Shown here: positions 1-11,835 of the stretch, in pieces
How the letters are laid out: every line of letters starts with the position of its first letter
Position numbering within the stretch: the stretch's first letter is position 1
Assembly: GCA_018398815.1 (NCBI GenBank)
Contig: CM031607.1
Coordinates: 88,909,028 to 88,973,027 of the forward strand
DNA length: 64,000 nt
Source of the DNA: Conus ventricosus
Taxonomy: Eukaryota; Mollusca; Gastropoda; Neogastropoda; Conidae
Direction: 5' to 3'
Notes under the pieces: model-generated
What the model was told of the DNA's origin: nothing
Database searches by the model: none
What the model saw: only the letters and a program-made list of their open reading frames with translations
Made by a program: the position numbers and the translations under genes

Positions 1-1899
1 AGGCGGTGGGTCCCAAAATGGTATTAGTCAAAGGTTATCCAATGTTTATGATATTACCGTCATAGTTTTGGCATTAAATTGTGAGGTCATAAAGCCAGAG
101 GTGAGCAGTAATGATTCGGGTGTCACTGGGCATGACGTAGGGTGTCCATGATGTCAATAATAATAATAAAAATGAATAATTAAATAGCCCCTTTTTCTCG
201 GCTAGGGCCAAGCTCAAAGCCCCTTTACAATCCACATCGTTACAAAAACGGGCTCCCTACCTGGTAGTCCCCGGACGAAGAGCGGGCCGGGGGGGCCTTT
301 AAATTCAGTCTTTTTTCCCGTTTCATCCAGTCAATATCGTTCAATATCGATTACTCATTTTCCAAAACTCCTTCATTTTTTCCCTTTTCTCACGCAGGGT
401 GCTTTGCTATTGTAACGTGCCCCACCCATACCAAGGGCCCCAAACGGGGTCTACTTTTCCAAAATTTGGTGAGGGGAAATTTTGGGTGTGTGAAAGAGTT
501 TCCATGCGTTCAAAACACGGAACCTCGGTTTATTTTCCTTTTCAAAGGGACCAATAATCAGGGGATTGGGGGATTTTTGGTGTTGTCTTTGGTCCTAAAT
601 TCTGGGGATGCCTTTGATGTCTCAACCATGACATTGGGTTAGCGGGGAAAAGTCGTGGTAAATTTTGGGGGGGCACGGTGTTTGCCTTTTGGGTTTTAAA
701 ATTGGGAATTTTGGGTGATGTCATTAGTCGTGATTTTGGAGATGTCGGGATGCCCTTAATCACAATTTTGGGGGGATCCCGTGATTTTTTTGGGTTTTGG
801 ATTTTGGGGGAGGTAAAGGGATGCCCTTTAAACTACGAATCGGGCATGTGGGATGACGTCATTAGCTATGATATTTGGGTTTGTCAGTAAACGGTGTTGG
901 TCGAGGGTGGGGATGTTAATGAATTTAATTAACCCATATGTGGCGTTGCCGGTGATTTTATCAATTATGAAGGGGGGATCCCGGGGGTTGTTGTTGGTAA
1001 AGATTTGGGGGGATATCAGGATACTGCTAGCCCCAATGTTTTTTTGGGTGTCGGTGGTTTCTTTTTTCATGATATTGGTGTTTTTCATTTATGTTATTAG
1101 TCATGAAGGTGGAGATGTTATTGAGGTTATTAGTAAAGATATTGAGGATTTTCGGTGGGGTTCCACTGGTCTTGATATTTGGATATCATGATATCTTTTG
1201 GGTCATGAGGGGGGGGATGTTGGTGACCCATTAGTAAATGATGGGGGGGAAATCCCAGTGTTTTTTTTAGCCCGGGAAGGGTGTGAGGGAAGTCATGTTG
1301 TTGGTCATGATGGTTTTTGTTGCCCGTGTTTAAATTATTCATGATGGGTTGTGATTCGCATGTTTTTTATTTTATGATGGTTTTAATTCTTTAGTAAATG
1401 ATTGTGGTGATGTTTTTGTTGAAAGAAAGGGTGGTCAATATGTCATTTTTTTGTTATTGGGGGTCAAAGGAATAAAAAACACAATAGTGTTTTTTCTTCT
1501 GTTGAAAGCCCCCATTATTGATTATGACCATGATAATGCAAATGATGTCGATGATGACGTTTTCGCCCAAAAGCAAGAAATTTTTAAAAATGCCCTTTAA
1601 CTTTTTTTGGATTTAATATTGGGGGGACTAGCACGTTTTTTAGGAACCTGAAATGCGATCTTTTTTTTGGGAAATTTTTGGATTTTGGTTTTTCGGGGGA
1701 AAAAACTTTTTCCGGCCCTTTTTTAAACAGTGTTTTCCCCAACATAAAGCCTATTTTTAAACCCGGCGGTCAGACTGACTAAATTTGTCACTGCCCGCCT
1801 CTCGGGCGGCTTTGGTGCTTTTTAGTCAGAAAAAAACAAATTTCCCTTATATTAAAACGAAATGAAAGGGAATAGGAAATGTATTTTATTTAAGTTATC
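1..1899. other. Unassigned low-quality block with degenerate GATGTTATTAGT-type repeats
   Basis: No gene is recognised here. From about 560 to 1560 the words GATGTCATTAGT, GACGTCATTAGC, TATGTTATTAGT and GAGGTTATTAGT recur at irregular spacing, often followed by GATATTGG or GATTTTGG. This suggests an old, diverged tandem array. Runs of three or more identical bases are very frequent, as in the 46.1-59.65 kb block, so consensus error is likely and blurs any period. Open frames here are short and match nothing I know. Confidence 0.35.
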
Positions 1900-4800
1900 A
1901 AAACATTTATTTAATTCACACTCTGATGTTTTTTTTTTTGGGGCAACTCCCCCCCAAATGACTGGGTTTTTACACAAAGATACGGAGAAAACAATGGTGT
2001 TCCCAAAAAATTAAACAGTGTTTTTTGGGATTTTCTCGAACTGTTTGGGCGGGGTTCAATTTATATTTTTTTGGGGTGTTTTTAATGTTGGCGGGAACCG
2101 AATACCCCATGATGACATTATCCCCGATGATTCTTTGGGGAAAAATTCTTTTCTGTGACCCATTTTTAATTTTCAAGCCACCCCTAGTCGACATTCTATG
2201 GATCATGTCGTGAACAGTTTTGGAAGAAAATCTCATAAATGTCTGTGAACAGTTTAGTTTTTCAATACTAAATGGAACTGAAAGTGGGTGAGGGAATTTT
2301 AAAATATTGGTTCATTGGTTGAGTGTTTTTTGGTTATTTTTTGATATCAAGCAACCTTTTGCCCTTTGTGTTCGTCGCGAATTTTTCAGACCAGAATTGA
2401 TTTCTAAACTTATCCCATTTTTTTTGGAGTTTTTGACCCCCTGCTATTGCTGAATTCCGAAAGAGTTCAGCCAAAAGGTAAATCTTATCAAATTTTTGGG
2501 AAAATAAAGATTTTAGTCAAGACTTTTTTTTGTGTTTGGTTTCTGATGGGGTTTAAAAAAACCCATCAATGAAGCAATTGAACTCTTTGATTTGTTTTTA
2601 ACGCCGCTTTGACAATTTTTTAAAATGGGGGTTTTTATATAGCTGGACGGTGTAGGGCAGAAACTGTAAAACAGGGAGGGCAAAAAACGGTTTGGTTTGA
2701 TTTTGGGAAAGTAACAAAGTTTGATTATTTCTAAGGAGAAAGTTTAGAGTTTTGAATGGAAACACGATGGGCCCGGATAGACTAGCAAATTGGGGAGAAA
2801 AAAAACAATTAAGTACTTGTTAAGAATAAAGCAGCGGACACAGGAGAGGGTGCTGGTTTACGCTACAAAAAAAAATGAAGATCCCAAAGTTTTCTGGGCT
2901 TCTGTGAAGTCTTTTTGTTTCAAAATTTTTCCGCTTCAAAGAAAAATTTTAAAGGGGGGAGGGTAAATCATTTCAAAAAAGGGATTCAATTCACGCCTTT
3001 TTGATGGTAACGATATTGATTCCTTTGGGCTTGATGGCATGGAATTTTTTGATGATGTTAGTTTCCATGGTGGGGGGAAAAGGGTTTATGACAATATTAT
3101 TGAAGCTTTAGAAATTATAATATAGTTTTTCTTGAGCGAGACATAAATAATGATGAAAGGGTTTTTGGGAAACAAAAAACAGCACTAAAAAAAAGGGGAA
3201 GGCTTTGGGACCGATGGTATAATTGGTGAATTTTTCAAAAACCCGTCAATACAAAAATACAATTTCTTGTTTAAAAACTTTTAAATTTTCCCCCTTTTTT
3301 CCCCCCCGGTTCTTTCCCTGAACAAAGGATGGAGCTTTAATCCAACCATTACATAAAAAAAGGGGATCCCGCTGTCCCCCGATAGTTTTAGAGGGGAAAA
3401 CTTTCTGAATATTAAGTAGTTTAAAATTTTTAGTTTTATTTTAAATTAAAAAAACTGTCAAACTGGATTAAAAACAAAAAGGGGGAAATTTAAACCCTAA
3501 AAACCCAAAACCGGGTTTCGAAAACCTTACCGTACTGTTGATCAAATCTTTACCTTTTAAAACCGGGTTTGTTTTTAAAAACAGTTAGTTTTTCGAAGAA
3601 ATTGTATTTTGGCTTTCATAGATTTTAAGAAGGCTTCGTTTTGGGATATGGGAAAGGCTTTGGGTTGTTTTGAAGAAAAAAAAGGGTGGGGGTTAAAAAG
3701 TTCCCTTTCAATAAAGAGCATGTATAATTTGGGAAAAACTAGGGTTGGTCGAGGGGAAAGTTTTTGGAAACCCTTTATGTGCCCTCGTGGCCTTAAAAAA
3801 GGAGGGAAAAATGTTGTCCTTGGGTTTTTTTTCCCCTTTTATTGTCATTTAGCTGAAGACAAAACAAAGAACGGGGAAAACATGGGTTCAACTTAAACCC
3901 GTTTCATACAAATTTTAATCCTCCTCTTTGCAGACGCGTTGGCTGTTTCAGTTTCCATAAAAAGATTACAAACTCGACCAAAAAACTTGGGGGAATGTGT
4001 CCAAGCGTTAGGACTAAATTTTGAACCTTGGGGGAAACTAATTTTCGTTATATTTAAGGGAAAAGGTGGTTTTGTTTCTATTCGTGAAAAGGGGGAAATA
4101 TGGAAATGAAAAAACCTTTTTGATAGTAAATAGGGTTTTAAAAATTTAGGGATTTTCCTTTTCTCCCGTCTGTCATTTTAAAAAACATTCCCCTTTTGGA
4201 TTTGTCCAGGCGTGCAAAAAAAAAGGGGAATTGGGAATATTCGTATTCTATGGAAAAAGGTAATTCGTCTCCTGGCATTTTTTTTCAAAATGTTTTATGG
4301 GCCAAAAAACAGCCCATGCGACGGATGGGGCTGAGATTTTTGGGGGTTTTAAAAACAAATCTTCAGCCATTGGAAACTGTTCATCCCTTTTTTTTTTAAA
4401 AAAGGGTTTTTCAATATAAAAAAAACATTCTTCAAATAAATTTTGCTTTTGGGGAACTGGGGGAAAACCCCTATTTGTAAAAGTTTATGTTAAATGGGCC
4501 GAAAAATTTGGGGGCATATTCTGGGGAAGCCACTGAATAGGGTTAAACCCCTTAAAGCCCCTTTAAAAAGTTTCTAACTCTGCAGAATCAAAATAAAGAA
4601 ACCTGGGTGTCCTCCATGCGGAAATTTTTTTATCGTTATGGTTTTGGGAAAACGTTGGGGGAAAACCAAGGTGTCGGAAAAAAGTAATTTGGTTTTATAT
4701 CAAACCCTTTTAAAAATTTGATTTTTTAGAGTGTTAAAGCAGGAATGGCATTTTTACATAACAAAAAAACGATAGATTCCTTTTTATGTTCATTCAATTT

Positions 4801-5391
4801 TGGCGTTATCTATTAGTTTTTAAACTAACTACAGTAAAACAGTTCCTGTTCGAAATGCTTTGAAATAGATTAAACTTTTGGGGGCTCTTTATTGAAAAAC
4901 CCCAATTTGTTTACGACAATTTTCAAAATGGGTTTTAGGAGAAAATTTGAACTTTCCCCCTTTTGTTTTGTTAGGAAACGGAAAAAACCTTCAAATTTTT
5001 GGGCTGTCCCAAATATAAGGAACTAAGGGAACATAAAATTCCCAGCCCCAAATTCTATAAATACCCATTTATGTGTTTGATTAAACAATGCTTTTTTCAA
5101 AACCCGAATAGTTTCGTAAAAAAAAATTTTAGCAACATTTATATTCAAAACCTTTTCCCAATTTAGACGGCTTTCATATTTAAAAAAAAAAGGAAACCAG
5201 TTTTTTAAAACATCTGGTATTTCCCGCATGTACTTTTTCTTTCCCATTGGTGAAAAATGGGTTTTATAGAAAGACTAAATTTTGGGCCCTGGTTTTCACT
5301 ACAAATTGTTTTTTCCCTATTGTACCCTTTGGGAAATCAACTTTCCCATGATATGGGCTGTAGGCCTAATCATTAAATTTCGTATTCGTAT
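1900..5391 (+). pseudogene. LINE family A copy 1, degraded endonuclease-reverse transcriptase ORF
   Basis: This is a non-LTR retrotransposon in which the full order of parts can still be followed, across many frameshifts. Endonuclease-like fragments lie at about 2040-2420. The reverse transcriptase start motif GTDGIIGEFFKN is directly readable at about 3207-3242. AFIDFKKA, the palm aspartate region, is at 3612-3635. The active-site box reads LLFADAL near 3920, where LLFADD is expected, so the second aspartate is lost or misread. C-terminal fragments continue to about 5180. The 3' end carries GTATTCGTATTCTCTCTC and runs straight into a TC repeat, matching the 3' end of the minus-strand copy at 12376. 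No RNase H domain is seen. The frame breaks every few dozen codons. That may be real decay, or read error, since this lies in a homopolymer-rich block. Confidence 0.75.

Positions 5392-5482
<91 letters not shown>
5392..5482. repeat. (TC)n microsatellite at the 3' end of LINE A
   Basis: About 90 bp of TC repeat with two minor interruptions. It begins exactly where the LINE A tail ends. Texture changes here: DNA to the right is of normal quality, DNA to the left is homopolymer-rich. Confidence 0.95.
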
Positions 5483-5483
<1 letters not shown>

Positions 5484-5771
5484 CGTGTTGGTGGGCAAGT
5501 GATCGCGGGAAATGTTCTGTTCCATTCAAGACCTTTCTGCAGGCTTTCTGCGGAAAGCGGCTATCCCATTAGCAAACCAAAGACAAGTTCTAGACGGAAA
5601 GCGTGAAAGACTGGACTGGTTACAAAACAAATAAAGGTCACTGCAAACGGTGCATCGGTGTCAGAATTGAGTGTCTACTTCGGCGGCAAAAGGCCAGAAA
5701 CACGCAATGCTTGATGGTTTGATGGCTGTTGCACACAGTTGAGAACGTGAGAGCAGGATTCAGGCATTACA
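5483..5771. other. Unassigned spacer
   Basis: Ordinary-looking sequence with no recognised gene or repeat. It may be decayed upstream sequence of the LINE remnant that begins at 5772, but no reverse transcriptase motif is visible. Confidence 0.3.
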
Positions 5772-6170
5772 GATGAGATGCTTCTGAAAGATCCTTGACA
5801 TTTCATACAAAAACCATATTATCAACTTGGAGGTCCAGCCCAGAGTATGGCAAACCATTGGGCCTTGCGAAGACCTATTGTCCACAGTGAAAAAGAAGAA
5901 AATGACATGATATGGCCATGTATAAAGATCAGCAGGACTTGCGCCCAAAACATCCTATAAGGAACAGTACGAGGGGACAGAAGGAGAGGAAGAGATAATA
6001 AGAGATTGGAGGACGGACAACATCAGTGCATGGACTGGCCTCACACTCAGCAACTGCCTAAGAGCATCTGAGAACCGGAAGGAGTAGAGGAAGCTGGTTG
6101 CGAAGTCTTCTGTGATGCTCCATCGGTCTTCAAGAAGCCGGGATAGGTGAGGTGAGGTGAGATTAGGCTA
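5772..6170 (+). pseudogene. C-terminal remnant of a non-LTR retrotransposon ORF2
   Basis: Translation gives the familiar C-terminal tail of an animal LINE polyprotein. MRCF is followed by a stop (TGA where CGA is expected), then KILDISYKNHI. Further on come IGPCEDLLSTVKKKKM, WYGHV and QGTVRGDRRRGR. Such tails with an RRGR cluster after WYGHV are common in LINE proteins of fish and molluscs. The catalytic domain is absent, so this is 5'-truncated. After about 6145 the sequence becomes a GGTGA/GATTAGG-rich tail up to about 6170, probably the element's simple-repeat 3' end. I do not assign a clade. Confidence 0.7.
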
Positions 6171-6459
6171 GGTACACATACTCCATTCACTTGCAAACAG
6201 GAACATCTTGGTCGCCCCTCTTCTACAGTTGAAAAGTTCCACCAGAACCATATCCTTGAAATCTTTAATATGTTAATGCGTCTGCTGAGGTAGACACGCA
6301 GGGTGTAATCAAACATTTTTTTCCAGGCTTCTGTACAACTCCACCAACCTGCGTCTTTCTTCCTCGTTCAAGTCAACCGTCTGCGCTTGTTCCGTTGTTT
6401 ATCTATGAGAGTAGCGCTCCCTTTTCGACTAATCTGCCTTCTGATCGGACCGGGTTCAG
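6171..6459. other. Unassigned spacer
   Basis: No gene, repeat or signal recognised. Short open frames on the minus strand have no recognisable domain. Confidence 0.3.
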
Positions 6460-6580
6460 GCTTCAACCCGTGTAGCAACCTGGCAGCACGACACGTAAAG
6501 AGGAGCAGCCTTAAATGAACAGCTTCAACCCGTGTAGCAACCTGGCAGCACGACACGTAAAGAGCTGCCTTAAATCCAGG
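6460..6580. repeat. 62-bp direct tandem duplication
   Basis: Two adjacent copies begin at 6460 and 6522 with GCTTCAACCCGTGTAGCAAC and run through GACACGTAAAGAG and CCTTAAAT. The second copy has a small deletion after AAAGAG. Near identity suggests a recent duplication. Confidence 0.85.
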
Positions 6581-6715
6581 TGAAAAACGAACAGAGTAAC
6601 AAACAAACAAACAATAGCTTGGTGCAGTGCATCAGGAGCCGCAGCTGTGTATGAGGTATGAGGTGGATGACAGCGAGTTCGCACGCCTAGGACACAGGAG
6701 AAATCTCCGTCAGAT

Positions 6716-8014
6716 CTGCCAGATCAGGTCATGGTACCTAGGCAGGTCATGGTACCTAGGCAGATCAGGCAGATCATGGTACAAGGTTCTGCTAAGTCCA
6801 TAAGTCCACAGTACCCATGGCTGAGGACAAGGAGATGGATCCTGTGGAGATCTCTGTCTACCCGATGTCCCCAGGCTGTGCAGATCATGCTACCTAGGCA
6901 GATCATGGTACCTGGGCAGATCATGGTACCTAGGCAGGTCATGGTACCTAGGCAGATCATGGTACCTAGGCAGATCATGGTACCTAGGCAGATCATGGTA
7001 ACTCGGCAGATCATGGTACCTAGGCAGATCATGGTACCCGGACAGATCATGGTACCTCGGCAGATCATGGTACTTTGACAGATCATGGTACCTGGGCATA
7101 TCATGGTACCTGGGCAGATCATGGTACCCGGGCAGATCATGGTACCTGGGCAGATCATGATACCTTGGCAGATCATGGGACCTAGGCAGATCATGATACC
7201 TGGGCAGATCATGGTACCTCGGCTGATCATGGTACTCAGGCAGGTCATGGTACCTAGGCAGATCATGGTACCTAGGCAGATCATGGTACCTAGGAAGATC
7301 ATGGTACCTGAACAGATCATGGTATCTAGGCAGGTCATGGTACCTAGGCAGGTCCATGGTACCTAGGCAGATCATGGTACCTAGGCAGATCATGGTACAT
7401 AGGCAGATCATGGTACCTCGACAGATCATGGTACCTAGGCAGATCATGGTAACTGGACAGATCATGGTACCTAGGCAGGTCATGGGACATAGCAGATCAT
7501 GGTACCTGGACAGATCATGGTACCTCGGCAGATCATGGTACCTCGGCAGATCATGGGACCTAGGCAGATCATGGGACCTAGGCAGATCAGGCAGATCAGG
7601 GTATCTTGGCAGATCATTGGACCTAGGCAGATCATGGTACCTAGGCAGATTATGGTACCTGGGCAGATCATGGGAGCTAGGCAGATCAGTCAGATCATGG
7701 TACCTAGGCAGATCATGGTACCTCGGCAGGTCATGGTACCTAGGCAGATCATGGTACCTAGGCAGATCATGGGACCTAGGCAGATCATGGGACCTAGGCA
7801 GATCATGGTACCTCGGCAGATCATGGGACCTGGGCAGATCATGGGACCTAGGCAGATCATGGTACCTCGGCAGATCATGGGACCTAGGCAGATCATTGTA
7901 CCTCGACAGATCATGGGACCTAGGCAGATCATGGTACCTCGGCAGATCATGGGACCTAGGCAGATCATGGGACCTAGGCAGATCATGGTACCTATGCAGA
8001 TCATGGTAGCTAGG
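6716..8014. repeat. 18-bp minisatellite, about 65 copies in two blocks
   Basis: The unit is GATCATGGTACCTAGGCA. A short block at 6716-6785 is followed by about 95 bp of unique sequence, then a long block at 6881-8014. Common variants are GGGACC for GGTACC, CTCGG or CTGGG for CTAGG, and GACAG for GGCAG. Each unit contains GATC and the overlapping palindromes GGTACC and CCTAGG. As 18 is a multiple of three and no stop occurs, long open frames appear on both strands (for example repeats of QIMVPR). These are a by-product of the period, not evidence of a protein. The array lies where intron 2 of the hyaluronidase-like gene would be. Confidence 0.95.
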
Positions 8015-8409
8015 TACTCACAGCCTAACTCACCGGGTTCACGCAGCTAGCTGTTTCATATCACTAACCCCCACCCCATCCCACCCCCTTTCCTAACTTT
8101 CTTCCTGTATTCACCTTTTATTCTTACTTTCTTTAGTTGTTAACATCTGAGTAATGGAGCCTCATGGCTTAGTGGGAGTGTTGTAGCTGTGTGGGCTGTC
8201 CTCTCAGAATATCGTCCCTTTAATGAAGCTGAAAGCTCCTCATCACCACCCGACAACGTGAAGCTAAAAGAGAGTGATATGTAGAAGATATCGCCCCCCC
8301 CCCCCCCCTCCCTCCCTCCACCCCCACCCCTACCCATCATCTTCTTACAACCACCACACACGATCATCCTAGTTTAGGAGCTCAGAAGGGAGAACACTAT
8401 CTGCTATAC
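8015..8409. other. Probable intron sequence with a poly-C tract
   Basis: No coding signal. A poly-C run sits at about 8293-8310. On the minus strand this follows the donor site of the hyaluronidase-like exon 2 (GT at 8409-8408), so it would be the start of intron 2. Confidence 0.5.
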
Positions 8410-8648
8410 CTGAGGTAATCCCCCGTTAGAGAACTGTCCAGTTTTGGAGATGAAGGGCCAGTGTCCGGTCCGGTAAAGGGTCTGGACCTCCTCGCCCAGA
8501 AAGGTGCGACGCTTGTTGAAGATGAAGCCGTACTGGTCCAGGTGGAGAGGCAGGTGGTTCTTCTCGCACGTGTCTGGGTGGTTCCACACCACTCTGAAGG
8601 GCAGGTCGGGTGGCGGAAGGCCTTCGTCACACTCATCACCACCGGACC
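8410..8648 (-). CDS. Hyaluronidase-like gene, exon 2 (N-terminal catalytic-domain segment)
   Basis: The minus-strand translation carries the conserved N-terminus of glycoside hydrolase family 56 hyaluronidases, enzymes that cleave hyaluronan and usually act outside the cell or in lysosomes. PFRVVWNHPDTC matches the family's F-x-VWN-x-P...C start, including the first disulfide cysteine. HLDQYGF and GEEVQTLYRTGHWPF follow. NGGLPQ at the end corresponds to the family's NGGxPQ just before its catalytic barrel. The exon ends CCTCAG at 8410 with GTATAG beyond, a good donor in phase 0. The preferred acceptor is TCTTCAG at 8655-8649. It leaves two bases before the first whole codon, which fits the single base left by exon 1, so 79 whole codons remain open. 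The catalytic DxE exon is not seen in the window. The exon's first 27 bases are part of a 37-bp minisatellite. Confidence 0.7.
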
Positions 8649-9487
8649 CTGAAGATATATTCGTCACAGTCATCACCACCGGACCCTGAAGATACATTCC
8701 TCACACTCATCACCACCGGACCCTGAGATATATTCCTCACACTCATCACCACCGGACCCTGAAGATACATTCCTCACACTCATCACCACCAGACCCTGAA
8801 GATACATTCCTCACACTCATCACCACTGGACCCTGAAGATATATTCCTCACAGTCATCACCACCAGACCCTGAAGATACATTCCTCACACTCATCACCAC
8901 TGGACCCTGAAGATATATTCCTCACAGTCATCACCACCAGACCCTGAAGATACATTCCTCACACTCATCACCACTGGACCCTGACGATATATTCCTCACA
9001 GTCATCACCACTAGACCCTGAAGATACATTCCTCACACTCATCACCACTGGACCCTGAAGACATATTCCTCACAGTCATCACCACCAGACCCTGTAGATA
9101 TATTCCTCACACTCATCACCACCAGACCCTGAAGATACATTCCTCACAGTCATCACCACCAGACCCTGAAGATATATTCCTCACAGTCATCACCACCAGA
9201 CCCTGAAGATACATTCCTCACACTCATCACCACCAGACCCTGAAGATATATTCCTCACACTCATCACCACCAGACCCTGAAGATATATTCTTCACACTCA
9301 TCACCACCAGACACTGAAGATATATTCCTCACAGCCATCACCACCAGACCCTGAAGATACATTCCTCACAGCCATCACCACCAGACCCTGAAGATATATT
9401 CCTCACAGCCATCACCACCAGACCCTGAAGATACATTCCTCACACTCATCACCACCAGACCCTGAAGATACATTCCTCACACTCATT
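8622..9487. repeat. 37-bp minisatellite overlapping the exon-2 splice acceptor, about 23 copies
   Basis: The plus-strand unit includes TCATCACCACCAGACCCTGA followed by AGATACATTCCTCACAC. Read on the minus strand, each unit holds TCTTCAG followed by GGTCTGGTGGTGATGAGTGT. That is the acceptor and first codons of hyaluronidase-like exon 2 (SGGDEC). The rightmost biological copy, at 8622-8658, is the exon edge itself. Frequent variants are ATATATT/ATACATT and CAGTCATC/CACTCATC. Because 37 is not divisible by three, using an upstream copy as acceptor changes the frame unless the shift is a multiple of three units. Confidence 0.93.
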
Positions 9488-11432
9488 ACAAGATATATTT
9501 GGCAATGAGGCCGAAAGGGGTTGAACAAAGTCGTGAATAATACACATTTGCTGTCTCTCGTCTCTTTGTGAAAAAATAATGATGAACTTCGAGTTAGTGA
9601 AATATAAACAACGAAAGTACTAAACGAATGCAAAAGGACCATGCATGTTATCTGGTAACCACTAAATCGACTTTATCTGGGCCAGAGTGGGTACAAAATA
9701 AGTTCGAAATCGTACGCATGGCTTTCAGTTGGTCATGCGTGTGGCATTATTTACCAGGTTTCATCCGAGACACCCCCCACCCCCCGCAACCTCCCCCCCC
9801 CCCCCCCACTTCCACTCCCTCCGTTCGCCTTACCCTTTCCCATACTCCCCTGTTCTTTACTTTCTTGATAGAATCCATCATCAGCTTCGTCTCCACTTGT
9901 GTTGAACCCATCCTCAAGGTTTCCTCTTCAATCTAGTCATCCACTTTCTTTACTAAAAACACTCCCACCCATCCCCTCCGTCTTCTGCACCTTTTCTTCC
10001 ACATCGGCGGATAACGAACTGTTCCAATTCCGTCCAAGCCTGAAAGAGTTTTTACCATGTTCTAGGGGCGGCCGTAAAAGAGAAACAGTCTTGTGGCGTT
10101 TGCACACAAGCCATTCTTTTTACACCCATTCTTAATGTTCAAAAGGTGAAGAAGCTCCGAGGTGCATTCCTTGTCATGTACCATTCACTGTGAAACATAT
10201 TTGTTTTTAGAATGTTGGGACTTGCATGGTGTGAGACATAAACATTTTACAGCGGACTCCAAGAAAACCTTGTTCAGAGATGTCCCACCTAACGTGATCT
10301 TTGAATTACTGAAAGGGATTAACATTTAAAAAAAAAAATATTAAAAATAAAAAAAATCATCGATCTAAGGTTTTACGGAAGAAAGACATTTTTTATTGAA
10401 ATTTACGGTGAGTTAAAAAAAAGTGAATTTGAAAGGGTTGTGAGAATGAGTTTTTGTTGTTGTTGTTGTTTGTTTGTTTGTTTTTGATGACTTGCGGTCG
10501 ACTGGGCTCTAAGCAACATTACCTCACCTTTCTTCCACATCAAACCCTCACCTCCCCACCTTTACCGCCCACGTAACCCGGCTATGAACTTGAAGCCACC
10601 TATCTAGTATCAGCAATTTACAATCTCTGAGCAGGGCCTCCATAAACTTAGCTTTACCTGTGGCTGCTCATCTCGAAGGGCAAAGCATTGTAAAGTAACG
10701 TTCTTTGTTTTACAGCCTCTGCTATTTAGCTATCTTCAAGAAAATCCCAAAACTGTTTGTTGAAACTATGAACACGTTTCACAGGGTTGGTTCTTGGGTC
10801 AGCGTCCGTGTGTGGCTAAATTTTGGAGGTTTGTTTGTTTGTTTGTTTGTTTTATGAACCTGTTTAAAATGTCAGTGTCAGTCGTGTGCTGAGTCTATAG
10901 ATAAGATCGGAGCTCTTGTCCACCCTTTGCTCTCTACAGGTTGGATGACGGCAATGCTTTCCTTGGCAGTGCCCCACAGTACCTGCTAGAGACACTCTGA
11001 AATAGTTCTACCAGCCCGACTGCAAAAGTATCCTATTTGCTCAGTCCAGAATATTCAATGATGTTTGATTCTGCGTCTTATAAATATCCTGACCCTGAAT
11101 ATCCGCCCAACATACTCCGTGTGGGTATTTTTCTCATCAGAGTGTCTCCTTTATTTGGAGGATGACATGTCCATATTCTGCCTGTCGTGATAACTTCCTA
11201 CGACCAGTCTTCTCTCGAGGCCAATATTCCTATGGTCTAGTAAAACATGACTGAAATTTTCATGAGCTAAAAATGGTATCCATTCTTGATGCATTTGTTT
11301 GCTTATTTATTTGATTTTTTTTTTTTTTGGGGGGGGGGGGACAAACGTTTCTCTTTATTTCTGTATTATTTCTTTTTGCTTTGAACTCAGATAGAGAACA
11401 CACACACATGCACACACACTCACGCGCGTAAG

Positions 11433-11434
<2 letters not shown>
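9488..11434. other. Intron 1 of the hyaluronidase-like gene, no internal gene
   Basis: Between the two exons I find no coding signal. There is a C-rich run near 9790-9810, an A/T-rich patch at 10325-10370, GTT/GTTT tracts at about 10457-10485 and 10830-10850, and a T-then-G homopolymer pair near 11320-11340. The rest looks like unique sequence. Confidence 0.5.
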
Positions 11435-11503
<69 letters not shown>

Positions 11504-11573
11504 CCAGTCCTGTTCGGATGCCATAAGCATAGTAAACATCAGTTACAGACATGAAAGTTAGCGACAGTTCAGG

Positions 11574-11605
<32 letters not shown>

Positions 11606-11663
11606 GAAGCTTGAGAAAGATACATGATTCTGACAGAAGAATGGGCAAACACAAATCAATAGT

Positions 11664-11739
<76 letters not shown>

Positions 11740-11806
11740 GGTTTGAAAACGATACATGAGTTCGACAGAAGAATGGACAAAGAAAAACAAGCAGACAAAG
11801 AAAGAA
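11435..11806. repeat. (GA)n tracts with a duplicated flanking cassette and an (ACAG)n tract
   Basis: GA tracts lie at 11435-11500 and 11666-11740, and an ACAG tract at 11578-11606. A segment of about 50 bp occurs on each side of the second GA tract: AAGATACATGATTCTGACAG at about 11618 and AACGATACATGAGTTCGACA at about 11749, each followed by GAAGAATGG and CAAA. The copies differ at several positions, so the duplication is old. Confidence 0.85.
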
Positions 11807-11835
11807 ACAAATGTCAAAAGTCAGCGGCAACCTAC

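Noticed and set aside
6716..8014. CRISPR-like array
   Set aside because: Units are contiguous with no spacers, the host is eukaryotic, and no cas-like gene is present.
6724..8050. Long open frames on both strands made of QIMVPR- or YHDLPR-like repeats
   Set aside because: They follow from an 18-bp unit without stops; no start context, unique domain or splice signal supports a protein.
9628..10135. Two overlapping plus-strand frames in intron 1
   Set aside because: Proline-rich part comes from a C run; no domain and wrong strand for the gene.
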